Assembly: GCF_032854445.1 (NCBI RefSeq)
Contig: NC_088307.1
Span: forward strand, 18,476,001 to 18,540,000
Direction: 5' to 3'
DNA length: 64,000 nucleotides
From: Liolophura sinensis
Taxonomy: Eukaryota > Mollusca > Polyplacophora > Chitonida > Chitonidae
Both the position numbers and the translations under genes were made by a program. Under the pieces are notes generated by a model. That model was not told the origin of the DNA. It worked only from the letters and a program-made list of their open reading frames with translations, and did not search any database. Of this stretch, positions 11,051-22,300 are shown piece after piece; position 1 is the first letter of the stretch, and every line of letters begins with the position of its first letter.

Positions 11051-12149
11051 GTACAAGATTGTTGACTATGGCGTTCGACAATAATCATGCGCTCATTAGG
11101 CCTACTTCAGTTGTAATTATGCTTCACTGTGAACCTCATTACGGGGTCGAAGGTTGGGGGTGGGAGGGAGGGGCGTGGGGGGTGATGCAAATCATAGGTG
11201 ATGGAAAAGCGATCACCCTAGCCAAGAAATCGGGTGTGAACTTTTAATATTTGGTATGGTCCAGTTCACAGCCGAGATGATGTCCACAATAAAATCTCTG
11301 CATTGTGTCAGAGCCTTCCGACAAGCAAGTCTGCGCAACGAAAATTCCTACCAAGACATGTGTTTTATTGTTAAAGACACGTGAAGAATTATCTTAGGCC
11401 GGTACCAATGGTTACAACACGTGCACAAATGTCTGCGCTTGGTACTGGCCATGCGTTAATAGGATTTAAGCGCTGTGTATCGAGTATGCAACGAACTTTA
11501 CCGATGGGATGCCTAAACAATAATAGGCCTACCATGTCAGTATCGGGGGCACAAGTCATCCCGGCCAAGGATATATATGTACATGCGGTGAATATAAGGC
11601 GTCCTTTAACCTGATTTTCGGGCTATCTTCACCGCCGATTATTGACGTAATCTAGTGTACGGTCATATCTCTAGGCCTACCCTCCGCAGAATCCACCTTC
11701 AACACCACAGAAACCCATGTCGTGGAACATGTTGAGTTGAACACGTGTCCAGTTGCCGCTGATTGGCTGGCTGTCATGGCTGAGGCGATAGGCGATCCGA
11801 GGTTAAAGTTCTTGCTAGTCACACTCTATATTCGCCTGTATCCATCTTGCGACAGTGATCTTTGTTCTTCGTTGACGATCGATACGTTTTCATTTTTATA
11901 AGTAGCATTAATTTAGAATTATATTCCCCAGTGTTGCTGTGGAGGATGTTTGGATTTCCTGTAGATTTCTTCAAAATGTTATAAGATATATGAAAGGACA
12001 TAGAACTTGCCTGGGGCGCCTTTTTATCTGCGGAAACTAGACATACAAGATGCACCAGTTAACCACGTGGTGGGAGGATACTCGCGCTCAATCCCGACCC
12101 TAGATTCACCCGCTCTCACGGTTCGTAAGCGTACTACTTACAGCACATT

Positions 12150-12292
12150 GTATTTATATATAATTAGGACAGAAGCTGTGATGTATATGAACTGTATCTG
12201 AGAGCTAAGACACGTGTCTTGTCGTGTATATTAGATCACGGTTATTATTTATTTATGTATTTATTTGATAGGTGTTTTACGCCGTACTCAAG
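12150..12292. repeat. Copy 1 of a local duplication that includes a truncated SINE end
   Basis: AATTAGGACAGAAGCTGTG through AGATCACGGTTATTATTTAT and the reversed SINE tail to ACTCAAGA recur at 14076-14222 with a few differences. Here the SINE is cut off at about 12292, whereas in the other copy it is complete. Confidence 0.85.
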
Positions 12293-12574
12293 ACTGCTGT
12301 CACTGTTTGAAAGCGTACTAGTTACAGCGCATGCGCCGCTCTACGTTCGCCGAGGTCAGTGCGGTCACTGTCATTAAGGAAGTGATGCCTGAAAACACAA
12401 AAACACTGCCTCAACCATTGTTTGTAGTAATACTTTTACACACATGCATTCTCTTTATCTAAAGTGTGTATATACCTAATGATTCTAACCAACGCGTGAA
12501 AAAATTGTATTGATAAATGCTGATTAAATATATTTCGCTAGGACACCACTGATGAGGTTAAAAAGTCTAAAAGG

Positions 12575-12848
12575 GGGGCCTCCGTGGCTCAGTTGGTTAG
12601 CGCGCTAGCACAGCGCAATGACCCAGGAGTCTGTCACCAATGCGGTCGCTGTGAGTTCAAGTCCAGCTCATGCTGGCTTCCTCTCCGGCCGTACGTGGGG
12701 AGGTCTTTTAGCAACCTGCGGATGGTCGTGGGTTTCCCAAGGGCTGTGCCAGGTTTCCACCCACCATAATGCTGGTCGCCGTCGTATAAGTGAAATATTC
12801 TTGAGTACGGCGTAAAACACCAACCAAATAAATAAATAAATAAATAAA
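12575..12848 (+). mobile_element. Full-length family A SINE, the best copy in the window
   Basis: Complete structure of about 270 bp. Head with box A GTGGCTCAGTTGGTTAGCGC and box B GAGTTCAAGTCC; body with CCGTACGTGGGGAGG and GATGGTCGTGGGTTTCCC; tail AGTGAAATATTCTTGAGTAC, then GGCGTAAAACACC and (AAAT)n. It can serve as a local reference for the family. Confidence 0.95.
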
Positions 12849-13319
12849 AAGTCTAAACAAGCCTGCACAAAGGTGAAGCTTGTCGAGCGGTGACAGTCCG
12901 TACAGTCTATTGAAGACAACTTTTTTCTCTAACAAATTGAATATTCATGGCGTCTGAAGACATATGCACAAAACTTCGTAAAGTTTATTGTTCTTTCTTT
13001 AGTAAATGCCGTCTAAGCTATAGCACCATTAGGTGATGAATGAAGAAGTTATACAAAAAAATACGATCAGTTTTTATCTTGTACGTTACGGTATACGTAG
13101 GGAAAGTTAGTAAATATAAAAATGTACCGCATAGAAAGTAAACCAGAGCAGCGACAGCAGTGTGAATACCGGTACCGTGAAATACAGCTCCTGTCAATTT
13201 ACCTCGGTTAGGGTTTTATCCCAACAGCAGTTCACGCGCCCCTTATATTTATTAGATGTCACTGTCCAGAATTACTCAAAATATTTTGTTATAGCAGCAA
13301 TAACATTAGAACTTGCCAA

Positions 13320-13615
13320 ATGTACAAGGTTTACCTCAGGCACTCTGGTTTACCTCAGGCACTCCAGTTTACCCCGGGACACTGTGGTTTACCCCAGGCT
13401 CTCCGGTTTACCCCGGAGCACTCTGATTTACCCGTGGCATTCTGGTTTACCCGTGGTAGTCCGGTTTACCCGTGGCACTCCGGTTTGCTCCGGTTTACCT
13501 CAGGCACTCCAGTTTTCTCCACCCATGATAAAGCTGACCGCCATCGCATAAGAGAAAAGTCTTGAGTATTGCGTCAAACAACTATCAATCAATCATTCAA
13601 TCAATCAATCAATTA
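13320..13615 (+). mobile_element. Family B SINE with internal 19-20 bp tandem expansion and (CAAT)n tail
   Basis: Nine or ten units of the form GGTTTACCTCAGGCACTCC lie at about 13328-13512. They are followed by TTCTCCACCCATGATAAAGC, TGACCGCCATCGCATAAG, a tail resembling that of family A, and (CAAT)n. Open frames across it are repeat by-products. Confidence 0.8.
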
Positions 13616-14075
13616 TGCGAGGTGTTGTGTGAGAATGAATGAATGATTGTGGTTTTAGGCCACATTGCCATTATTTTCAGCCATGCCGTGGTGAATATTG
13701 TAGGAGAGATCTAGGGCATATTGTATACCGGTAGCGGACACCGCTAGTGTAACTTATTGCCGGCGACTTCATACACATTTATGTCCATTGCTCCATTAAT
13801 TAAATCGCTTTCCAAAAAAAAATTTCCTACCTTCACTTGAAATACAACTATAATAAACTGTCAGGTCGTGCTAATAAACTGAAAACAGACTTTGTCTATA
13901 CTAGGTGAAACCAGATTTTGCGTATTAAGATGCGGGGCCGTTCCAGTTGAGCGAACAATAATAATAGTCCAATACACATCACCCTTCGATTATATTAAAA
14001 TTCCGTACGCAATAAGGTGAATGAGTGTAAATATTAAAATGCCTATTTTTAACACACAGGTATAGGAAAGATACT

Positions 14076-14222
14076 GGTATTTATTGTAATTAGGACAGAA
14101 GCTGTGATGTATATATACTGTGTAAGAGCTAAGACACGTGTCTTGTGGTGTATATTAGATCACGGTGATTATTCGTTTATTTATTTATTTGGTTTGTGTT
14201 TTACGCCGTACTCAAGAATACT
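14076..14222. repeat. Copy 2 of the local duplication seen at 12150-12292
   Basis: Same single-copy flank (AATTAGGACAGAAGCTGTG, then CTAAGACACGTGTCTTG) running into the reversed SINE tail. The shared junction shows the SINE was present before duplication. Confidence 0.85.
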
Positions 14223-14428
14223 TCACTTATACGACGGCTGCCAGCATTGTGGTGGGAGGAAAGCGGGCAGCGCCCGGGGGAAACCCACGATCATCCACAG
14301 GTTGTGGCGGACCTTCCCCCGTACGGCCAGAGAGGAAGCCAGCATGAGCTCGACTTACAGCGACCGCATTGGTGACAGGCTCCTGGATCATAACGCGCCA
14401 ACCAACTGAGCCACGGAGCATCCCCCCC
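14165..14428 (-). mobile_element. Family A SINE, reverse orientation, near full length
   Basis: Reads from TTTATTTATTTATTTGG and TGTTTTACGCCGTACTCAAG through GTCGTATAAG-type and body sequence to the reversed head CAACTGAGCCACGGAGC. Confidence 0.92.
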
Positions 14429-15148
14429 ACCCCCAATTAGTTAATCGAGTCTGTTATTCTATCTCTATAAAGAGATGGGCGTAGAGCAGACAGCCACTGA
14501 TCCAGTTTTGGGCACCTTTTTCTCCACGTTAAATCCTTACCAGTAGGTATAGAGGGTTTAAAGAGGATGTAACCTATATGTAGAAGTATACTGAACTGGT
14601 TTTTCGAAGTCCCTGTAATATTCTTGCTGCACGCCTAGCTAACGTGTAATAGACTTGCAGCTGATGACGAATCGAGCTGATACACTTCCAAGGGTCCTAC
14701 CGTGTAGGCCTATATACATCTTAAAACGAGAGATGGTTTCTCAGACGGCCTTGGGCAAGATATCGTACGTTCGGTAAATAGAAGCCATGTTAAAATAAAG
14801 GGAGAGAACGTTGCCTTCTCCACTGACATACACGGTAAGAAAGCATTTACAGAAAATGGCGTGTATTTACACCCGAGCTAAGTTTCGTAGCTTGCGAGCT
14901 TACAGGACTAGATCGGTAGCTAGTTGTGGGATGTCCACAGAGATGAGTGCACTGACTTAGCATGCTGTAGAATAGGGCTAAGATAGTTCATACATGCAGT
15001 ACTTAAATAGACCTGCATTTCCTCGAAGTGTTTTTGTAGTTGTAGAGCTATATAGCTGCACAGGAGGTATAGAGCATATAGCGTAGACAGCCGATTCACG
15101 GTGTTAAAATCACCAACTGGATAGGCCTACATTACCGAAATCTGAAAA

Positions 15149-15181
15149 ATGGTCAAGTTCGGATATTGGTCAATACGTGGG
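15149..15181 (+). CDS. Isolated Mu-class GST first exon (alternative first exon or relic)
   Basis: An ATG opens MVKFGYWSIRG and stops at GGG|gtgagt after exactly 33 nt. This is the same length and phase as the main GST first exon at 26199-26231 (MAVIGYWPIRG|gtaagt). The catalytic tyrosine, sixth residue in GYW, is kept. No matching exon 2 of its own was found before 26 kb. It could splice in frame to the exon at 30200 as an alternative N-terminus about 11 kb upstream, or be the remnant of a duplicated gene. The match of start, length, phase and motif argues against chance. Confidence 0.7.
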
Positions 15182-15664
15182 GTGAGTATATATATATGTA
15201 TATATTTCTATACTATGCCCTTTTATTTGGTTTCAGCTTAGATTATCTTAAGTAAAAATACGTCATTCACCAGGAAAGTGGTTTTGTTTACAAAACCACT
15301 GTTTACAGAGTAAAGAGCAGCCATGTTCTAAACTTTGAAACAGGAGCATCTTCTTCGGATACCGGTACCTGCAAACATCCCACATGAAGTCAGTGATAAC
15401 GATACCCATATTTTAGGCTGAAATTAATTAGCATATTTTGGACGAAATTTACTGTTGTATTTTTGGGGGTCAAATTTAGGTATAATGGTATAATGTACTT
15501 GTAATTCATTTGCGAGTTAAAACGTGTTGATTCGAGCGATATAGGGCCTTGGCTCCATGGCACTTGTTTTCTTCCTTCAAACTCTGACCAGTTTAAAAGA
15601 AAAGAGAACAAATAATAGGCCTGTAACCTGAGTTATTAAGGAAGAGTGACGAAAACCGACATTA

Positions 15665-16025
15665 ATGGCCACAGCCATTCTTCTCTGAAGTGTTTGGTAA
15701 CTTAACAAATCAGTCCTTCATCTGTAATTGTCACGAGGCTGAGATGTATGGGATGGGGCATGTTAACGCAACCGAAATCATGACGTCGCGTCACTCATGC
15801 CTCACATATATGTATGGCTTATTGGCAAACCAAAGTTCGGGTGACGTAAGCGGAAACGGATGCGTTCTCGGGTTGTGTATAGAGATGACTCGCGCCTGAT
15901 TGATTAGAACTGATAACATGGTGGCGCTTTCGATTTTTCTCAATGTGTGTGATATTGCCTACTTTGAACAACGATATCTCAGTTATGCAACAACATTAAT
16001 TTGACCAAAATTACGCTTTTAAAAT
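15665..16025. repeat. Unclassified dispersed repeat, copy 1
   Basis: Matches 47328-47660 in the same order: GGCCACAGCCATT, an ATCATG...CG...TCACT block, a GCGTTCTC block, CGCCTGATTGATT / GTGCCTGATTGGTT, GATATCT and a CTTTT end. No terminal repeats or tRNA boxes were seen. Confidence 0.7.
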
Positions 16026-17013
16026 TTCACATGGATGATTCAGGGGTGCGGATCAAATTAAGGGAAAGGGCGGTGGCGTAGGCCTGTAGAATGGTTTCCA
16101 AAAACGATTGTGTACAAATTTGTACATCTGCAATCCGCTATGCGTGTATCACCGGTACACACATATATACACGAGTCATTAATGGATGAATTACACAATT
16201 TGTGTACTCCTGGTACACAAAAATATGTGGATATGCATTTTTGCCACAACACAGTGTACCACTAGTACAGTAGTTTTCGAGAGCAGGGTTTCTTCTTTCC
16301 ATATATACCTTTTTTCTTCTTTCCATTATAACAGCAATCATTTTCCTATAAAGCAAAAATATCTCTTTATTATTATTTTTAATATTATTTTTACCCTCTA
16401 TTCATAAAGGGAAAAGACAAGTAGCGGCACAAAAACAAACTTAAAAACAAATTGCATTGACACCCATTTCAGTGAATACTGTTGCTATCTTGCATTGTTA
16501 TCTCTCTTTTGTGTGCAGTTAAAGTGTAAAGCAGGACAGTATCTCGAATGCGGGAAATTAGATATTTATTTTTCATCTTATCAGATTGCGTACCAGCTAG
16601 TTTTCTTAGATATATCTTGTTGCGAACTGTAATAAATTTCAAAATTTAAGGAAGATGGCGGTATTCAGGCATGGCGTGTCGGCTGTTATATAGTACGCGT
16701 AACTCTTTTAGTGTGTGCCAGACTTGTAATTAGAACGGAAACCTGTATGATTTGTTCATCGGATAAATAAATTGTATATTGCTATTGTATGTTTGTGTAT
16801 ACAAAAAGCTTAGTCATGTATTATTAGTGTACCGTACTTCATATAATAACTGTGTATAGGTGGTGGTATGCTAGACGTATATAGACCATTAAAATTAGTG
16901 TGCACTAAAATTATTTTCATACTGGTAGTATAGTTTCTATGTATATATGTATATAGACATATATATACTCAATAAATTAAGTGCTGATTGTTTGATACGA
17001 TACTTCTATATAC

Positions 17014-17376
17014 ATGTACATGCATGATACAGATACACATAGACATGCATGATACAGATACACATAGACATGCATGACACAGATACACATAGACATGCAT
17101 GATACAGATACACATAGACATGCATGATACAGATACACATCTACATGCATGATACAGATACACATAGACATGCATGATACAGATACACATAGACATGCAT
17201 GATACAGATACACATAGACATGCATGATACAGATACACATAGACATGCATGATACAGATACACATGTACATGCATGATACAGATACACATAGACATGCAT
17301 GATACAGATACACATAGACATGCATGATACAGATACACATAGACATGCATGATACAGATACACATAGACATGCATG
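17014..17376. repeat. 25-bp minisatellite, about 14 copies
   Basis: Unit TGCATGATACAGATACACAT followed by AGACA, nearly uniform; some units have GTACA or CTACA in the last five bases. Because 25 is not a multiple of three, all three minus-strand frames are open and give long repetitive false ORFs. Confidence 0.97.
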
Positions 17377-17489
17377 CTTATAGAAAGTGTACGTACTTGT
17401 GTATAATTGTTTAGTGGTATTACGAGTACTTCTGCATTAGATGTGCGTTAATTACATAGTTGCAGTACACATCTTTTCTGACAGTACGC

Positions 17490-17712
17490 CTCGGCGGCCA
17501 GCATTATAGTGGGCGGAAACCAGGTAGAGCCTTGCGGAAACACACGACCACCTCTTGACTTAATAGTGAAGTCATATACACCCTCGCAAAATGCGGATGA
17601 TTGTGGATTTTTCTCCCACCACAATGATTGCCGCCGTCGTATAAGTGAAATATTCTAGAGTACGCGGCGTGAAGTACCGATCCAATAAAAATGATTAAAT
17701 GAATAAATAAAT
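17490..17712. mobile_element. Two abutting SINE fragments in opposite orientation
   Basis: 17490-17560 is a reversed family A body fragment (GGCCAGCATTATAGTGGGCG). 17585-17712 is a forward 3' half ending TTCTAGAGTACGCGGCG and AATAAATAAATAG. Confidence 0.75.
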
Positions 17713-17747
17713 AGTACACCCTCTATGTGTGTGAAGTGAATCATTAC

Positions 17748-17905
17748 GCGTACGTGAGAAGGTCTTCCAGCAACCTGCGGATGGTCGTGGATTTCCCCCG
17801 GGCTCTGCCCGGTTTCCTCCCACCATAATGCTGGCCGCCGTCGTATAAGTGAAATATTCTTGAATACGGCGTAAAACACCAAATAAATAAATAAATAAAT
17901 AAATC
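17748..17905 (+). mobile_element. Family A SINE, 5'-truncated
   Basis: Begins at CGCGTACGTGAGAAGGTC and runs through GGATGGTCGTGGATTTCCCC and GCCGCCGTCGTATAAGTG to a (AAAT)n tail. The head is missing, as expected for an incompletely reverse-transcribed copy. Confidence 0.92.
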
Positions 17906-18599
17906 ATTACGTCTGCATAAATGGGTGGCCAGTCTACATGATGTGCTTTTACGTGATTTTCCTTGATATACAATTTACCCTGATACACTTATGTATACAA
18001 AGAATCAGTGTACACAAACATGTATATGTGTACCAATGTTACATTATTCGTCAGAACACTTACCCTAATTCTTCTAACTTTTGGGACAGATATTAGTAGT
18101 GTTGAAAGTAGATTATTACATTTCTTTACCAGTCTTTTGGAAAAGTAAAGATATGAGCATGTTTTTCATTAGATAGAATAACCGTGTGAGAAAAAAATTA
18201 AATATTCCTGCTATAATTACATATTTATATTGGGTGCATTGAGCAGACCAGGTGTCCAAAAAAACTGGACGAATTAGAGTAGGAACATTACGGTAAGCGC
18301 AGGTTGGTATACATGTACGTGTGTATAGGTGGGTATATATTCTCGTGCATCCCGTTAGCTAGGTAACGGAAGCGTCTTGTATCTGCTCCGCGTCAGCAAC
18401 CCGATACGCATCGTTGAGCGTTGGTAAACAGCTGCCTGAGAAGCACGCTGCTTTCGTTAGGCGTGACAGTTTATCAGTATAAACTTAGACTGAGCTTCGC
18501 CAGTTATGTTGTACAGCATTGCTCATTATACGTTTGCCAACAAAGAGCCAGAACCTTTTCTGATGTGTAAACACGAGTTTTGTTAGAGCGTGTGCATTA

Positions 18600-19965
18600 T
18601 GAGGCACCGTGCAGATTAATAAGCCACAAGCATTATCAGGCAAGCATTATCAGGCACCAGGCAGATTAATAAGCCACAAGCATTATCAGGCATCAGTCGG
18701 ATTGATAATTAAAGCATTATCATTTCCAGGCACAACTGGATGAATAAAGCATTAGTATTACGAAGCATCAGTTGAATTAATAAAGCACTACAATTATCAG
18801 GCGTCAGTAAGATTTATGAGGCCTTAACATAGCACATGCACCAGCTGCATTCTTCAATGTGCACGTAATAAGTCTCAGCTGGTTTAAAAAGGCGCCTCAC
18901 TATTGGTCACTAGCTGGATCAATAAAGCATTACCATTATCAGGTACCAGCTGCATCAGTAAGGCATTACATCATTGTCAGTCACCAACCCGGATAATGAA
19001 GCATTGGCACTGCCAGTCATCAGTTACATGAACAAAGCGTTATCATTACCAGACATCCGTGGGGTTAATATAACATTATATATAGCATTATCGAGAAACA
19101 GCTGGATTAATGAGGCACTAGCATTTTCATTATCAGTCATCGATGGAATTAATATGATACTAGCATTATCATATCCCAGCTGGATTATACAGTGGGCGCA
19201 TTATCAAACACCGGCGGGATTAAAAAGACCTATGCATCAAAAGATATAGATGGATTAATAAGGCGTTATTATCAGGCACCACGCATATTAATAAGGCACT
19301 AACGCTATCACAAATCATAGGGATTAATAATGCATCAGAATGATCAGGAATTAGCTCATTAATAAGACATTATCATTGTAAGACACCAGCTGGGTTAATA
19401 AATTTTAATAATAAAGAATTACCACCCACAACACGTGGGAAGGTCCGTCAGTAACTTGACAAATGTTGGGTCATTACCCCGGGAAACCTTCGAATTTCAT
19501 TCAACAATCAAACATCTGGCTCTACCTGGGTTAAAACATAATCATTGTCAGGCACTAACTGGATCAAGGCATTATTATTGTCAGGCACTAACTGGATAAA
19601 GGCATTATTATTGCCAGGCATTAACTGGATAAAGACATTATCACTGTCAGGCACTAACTGGATTAGGGGATTATTATTGCCAGGCACTAACTGGGTTAAG
19701 GCATTTTTATTGCCAGGCACTAACTGGATAAAGGCATTATCATTGTCAGGTGCTAAATGGATAAAGGCATTATCACTGTCAGCCACTAACTGGATAAAGG
19801 CATTGTTATTGCCAGGCACAAACTGGATAAAGGCATCATCATTGTCAGGCACTAAGTGGATTAAGGCATTATTATTGCCAGGCACTAATTGGATTAAGGC
19901 ATTATCATTGTCAGGTACTAAGTGGATAAAGGCATTATCATTGTCAGGTACTAGCTTGGTTACAT
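18600..19965. repeat. Minisatellite grading from degenerate to regular 33-bp units
   Basis: From about 19540 to 19965 there are some 13 regular units, GGCACTAACTGGATAAAGGC plus ATTATTATTGTCA, period 33. From about 18600 the same words (GCATTATCAGGCACCAG, CTGGATTAATAAAG) recur with irregular spacing and many changes. Both strands of the regular part are open because the period is 11 codons. Confidence 0.93.
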
Positions 19966-20871
19966 GCAATCTGCCCGGTAGCTGAATTGTAGCGTTTTGG
20001 ATATAAAGATGGCGCAGCAGTGTCATGTCTTGTGTCCCTGGCACTATGTGATATTGAGACAACCAAATATTTCGGAGAGTGATCGACCATGTTCCCAGCT
20101 CAGCTTTCACATTAACCACTCTGAATTGTTACATTCACAAACCCGGACATCCCATCCGTCGCCTGCGCTGTCCACAATGTTTCAAAGCTATATGCGATGA
20201 AAACAGGTTTCCCGTGATCTTAAAGTAGTTCCGAATTTATTTATATATCACGTCATTATCAGTGAATAATAACGACCACACTATTGTAACTAACACAAAT
20301 GTAACCAAGGTAACCACTCGGACAGCATTCGAACTTCTCAAACCCCCATTTTCGAAACGCGTGACTCCGTTGCTAGGGTGCACTTTCCAAAATTAAAATC
20401 ATTTGGTTTTCCACAGTAGTTGCTATTACTTGCGTCTCGTCATTATTAAAACAATATTTAAAGTTAAGACTTCCAAGCCCTTCTGTATCGTCCTTTTTTT
20501 AATGGTAGGTGTAAATATTCTTTGCTTCAATCCAGACATTCGAAGAGTTTGTAGTTTTCCAGACAATATGCCGAGAAAATGGCGTTTAGCTAACTCTGGC
20601 TGGCTACCAGTGCACTATTCGCATTTGTGTTAGTTGTTGCGCTGTGATCTTTATTATTCATGAATAACTGGGTGATATGAAGAATAACTGGGTGATACGA
20701 AGAATAACTGTGATATGAAGTCAAAATGACCAGGATGTAAGGGAACCAGTTTGTCTATCGTGAAGCCTTGACATGTTGCGGACGACACACTCTGAAGTTT
20801 CAGGTTAGTGATTGAAAGATAACAGATCTGTATTTCTTTATTGAAAAGACCTTTAAAGATCAATGTAGGCA

Positions 20872-21120
20872 TTATTTATTCATTTATTTATTTATTTATT
20901 TGATTGGTGTTTTACGCCGTACTCAAGAATATTTCACTTATACGACGAAGACCAACATTACGGTGGTAGGAAACCGGGCGGAACCCGGGGAAAACCCACG
21001 ACTATCCGCAGGTTGCTGACAGACCTTCCCAATTACGGCCAGAGAGGAAGCCAGCATGCGCAGCGACCGCATTGGTGAGAGGCTTCTGGGTCTTTGCGCA
21101 ATTGAGCCACAGAGGCCCCC
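20872..21120 (-). mobile_element. Family A SINE, reverse orientation
   Basis: Starts with TTTATTTATTTATTTATTTG and GGTGTTTTACGCCGTACTC, and ends in a reversed head, ATTGAGCCACAGAGGCCCCC. Confidence 0.92.
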
Positions 21121-21530
21121 AAGGTATCATTTAAAACTGTGCATAAATATACTTTCATGTTTTTTTTTAAATTTGTGTGAAAAGAGTTCAGACATTTGAA
21201 TTCTAAGGTGGGCTTTATGGAATAATGGAATAACTCTTTTGACTCACAAGTAAAAGATTAGTGGAGTAATGTTCCCCAAAATTCCGTCCTTCTGGTGGAC
21301 ATCAGGAAAAAAAGATGATGTGACGTCAGAATTCCTAGATACCGTCTGTATGGCTCATTGCGTCGTGCTGGCGATCCAATTCCCTCGGCCACGGAGGCCT
21401 CTTATGTCGGTGATAGAATTACTATTGCCTACATATAACCTAAATCAACTTTAATCCTTTTGTCTGTATTTTAATCCTTTCTTTCTGATAATGTTATTCG
21501 TTGTTCACCAGTCCGCCAGACTTCACTTTA

Positions 21531-21772
21531 GAGAATAAAATGTATAGTTATTAAACAGAAGTACGCCTTTCAAGACAAGTTTCCAGAGTCCTTTTTTGAT
21601 GTCACCATGTGCAGTCCATGTTGGGATTAGCTATGGCAATCATTCCAAGCAACCCACACCTGGACTAATATAAAAACCCTTCACTCTAGAGAGTAAAGTG
21701 TAAAGTTAATAAAAACAGAAGTACAACTTTCGAGATAAGTGTCCAGAGTCCATCTTTGTTGTCACCAACATT
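21531..21772. repeat. Direct duplication of an ~80-bp segment, about 155 bp apart
   Basis: 21531-21612 and 21690-21772 share GAGTAAAGTG/GAATAAAATG, ACAGAAGTAC, TTTCGAGATAAGT-type sequence, CCAGAGTCC and TTGTTGTCACCA. Copies differ at roughly one base in six. Confidence 0.7.
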
Positions 21773-22029
21773 GACGGGAACCTTTGGTGAGAGTAATATG
21801 ACAAAACGAATTTTGAATGCATTGCTAAACTCCAGGGCTCGCCAACGATCTCCGAGTGCGATTCCACCTATGACAAGGACCACCATCGGTTTAATGGCTG
21901 ACACTTTTGCGGATGAAATCAGGAAGGCAATTTCTTACAAAGCTGTATTCTTTTTTTAACTGTGTGTTTTCATTTTTTTTCACTTTTGCAGTCGGAGTGT
22001 TTTTTTTTTTCACGCAGCCCCCCCCCCCC

Positions 22030-22300
22030 CAAAAAAGAAAAACTCCAGAAAAAGATCTCGGGCCTCAAGATAATAAACCATTCGGATTAGGTTTTGCTGC
22101 ACACTTATGTATGTGACACGATCATTGGATGATTATCTTGGAGCTCGAGATAACCAAGTCGGGCCCCGACATAACCAACCAATCATTTGGCCTCAGGTTT
22201 CGTGATTTAGACGAAACCGCGAACCGAGTTGTACTCCGATTGGCCTATTATCTCGCGGACAGGGATCTTTTTTCTGTTTTTTTTTTTTTTCGCCTGCTTA
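22030..22300. repeat. Imperfect fold-back sequence flanked by homopolymer runs
   Basis: AAAAAGATCTCGGGCCTC and AGATAATAAACCATTCGGA on the left correspond to the reverse complement of TCCGATTGGCCTATTATCTC and GGGATCTTTTT on the right. Poly-T, poly-C and poly-A tracts flank both arms. Probably a decayed MITE. Confidence 0.5.

Larger units (their letters stand above)
8849..15148. other. Gene-poor intergenic stretch, DR1 to GST alternative exon
   Basis: No exon with family similarity and paired splice signals was found on either strand. The first part may be DR1 3' UTR. The rest is AT-rich single-copy sequence interrupted by SINE pieces, a SINE with an internal expansion, and a duplicated segment, all listed separately. 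Confidence 0.6.

Noticed and set aside
12575-12670. Possible genuine tRNA gene
   Set aside because: Box A- and box B-like sequences are present, but the stems do not fold as a cloverleaf and the same head recurs on many SINE copies with body and tail.
16969-17375. Long Cys/Val/Tyr/His-rich frames on the minus strand
   Set aside because: They are the three frames of a 25-bp minisatellite, with no start context, splice signals or non-repetitive sequence.
19508-20119. 203- and 146-residue repetitive frames on opposite strands (VPDNDNAFIQL / LPGTNWIKALL)
   Set aside because: Both are produced by a 33-bp tandem repeat whose period is a multiple of three. Openness on both strands at once points to repeat structure, not coding.
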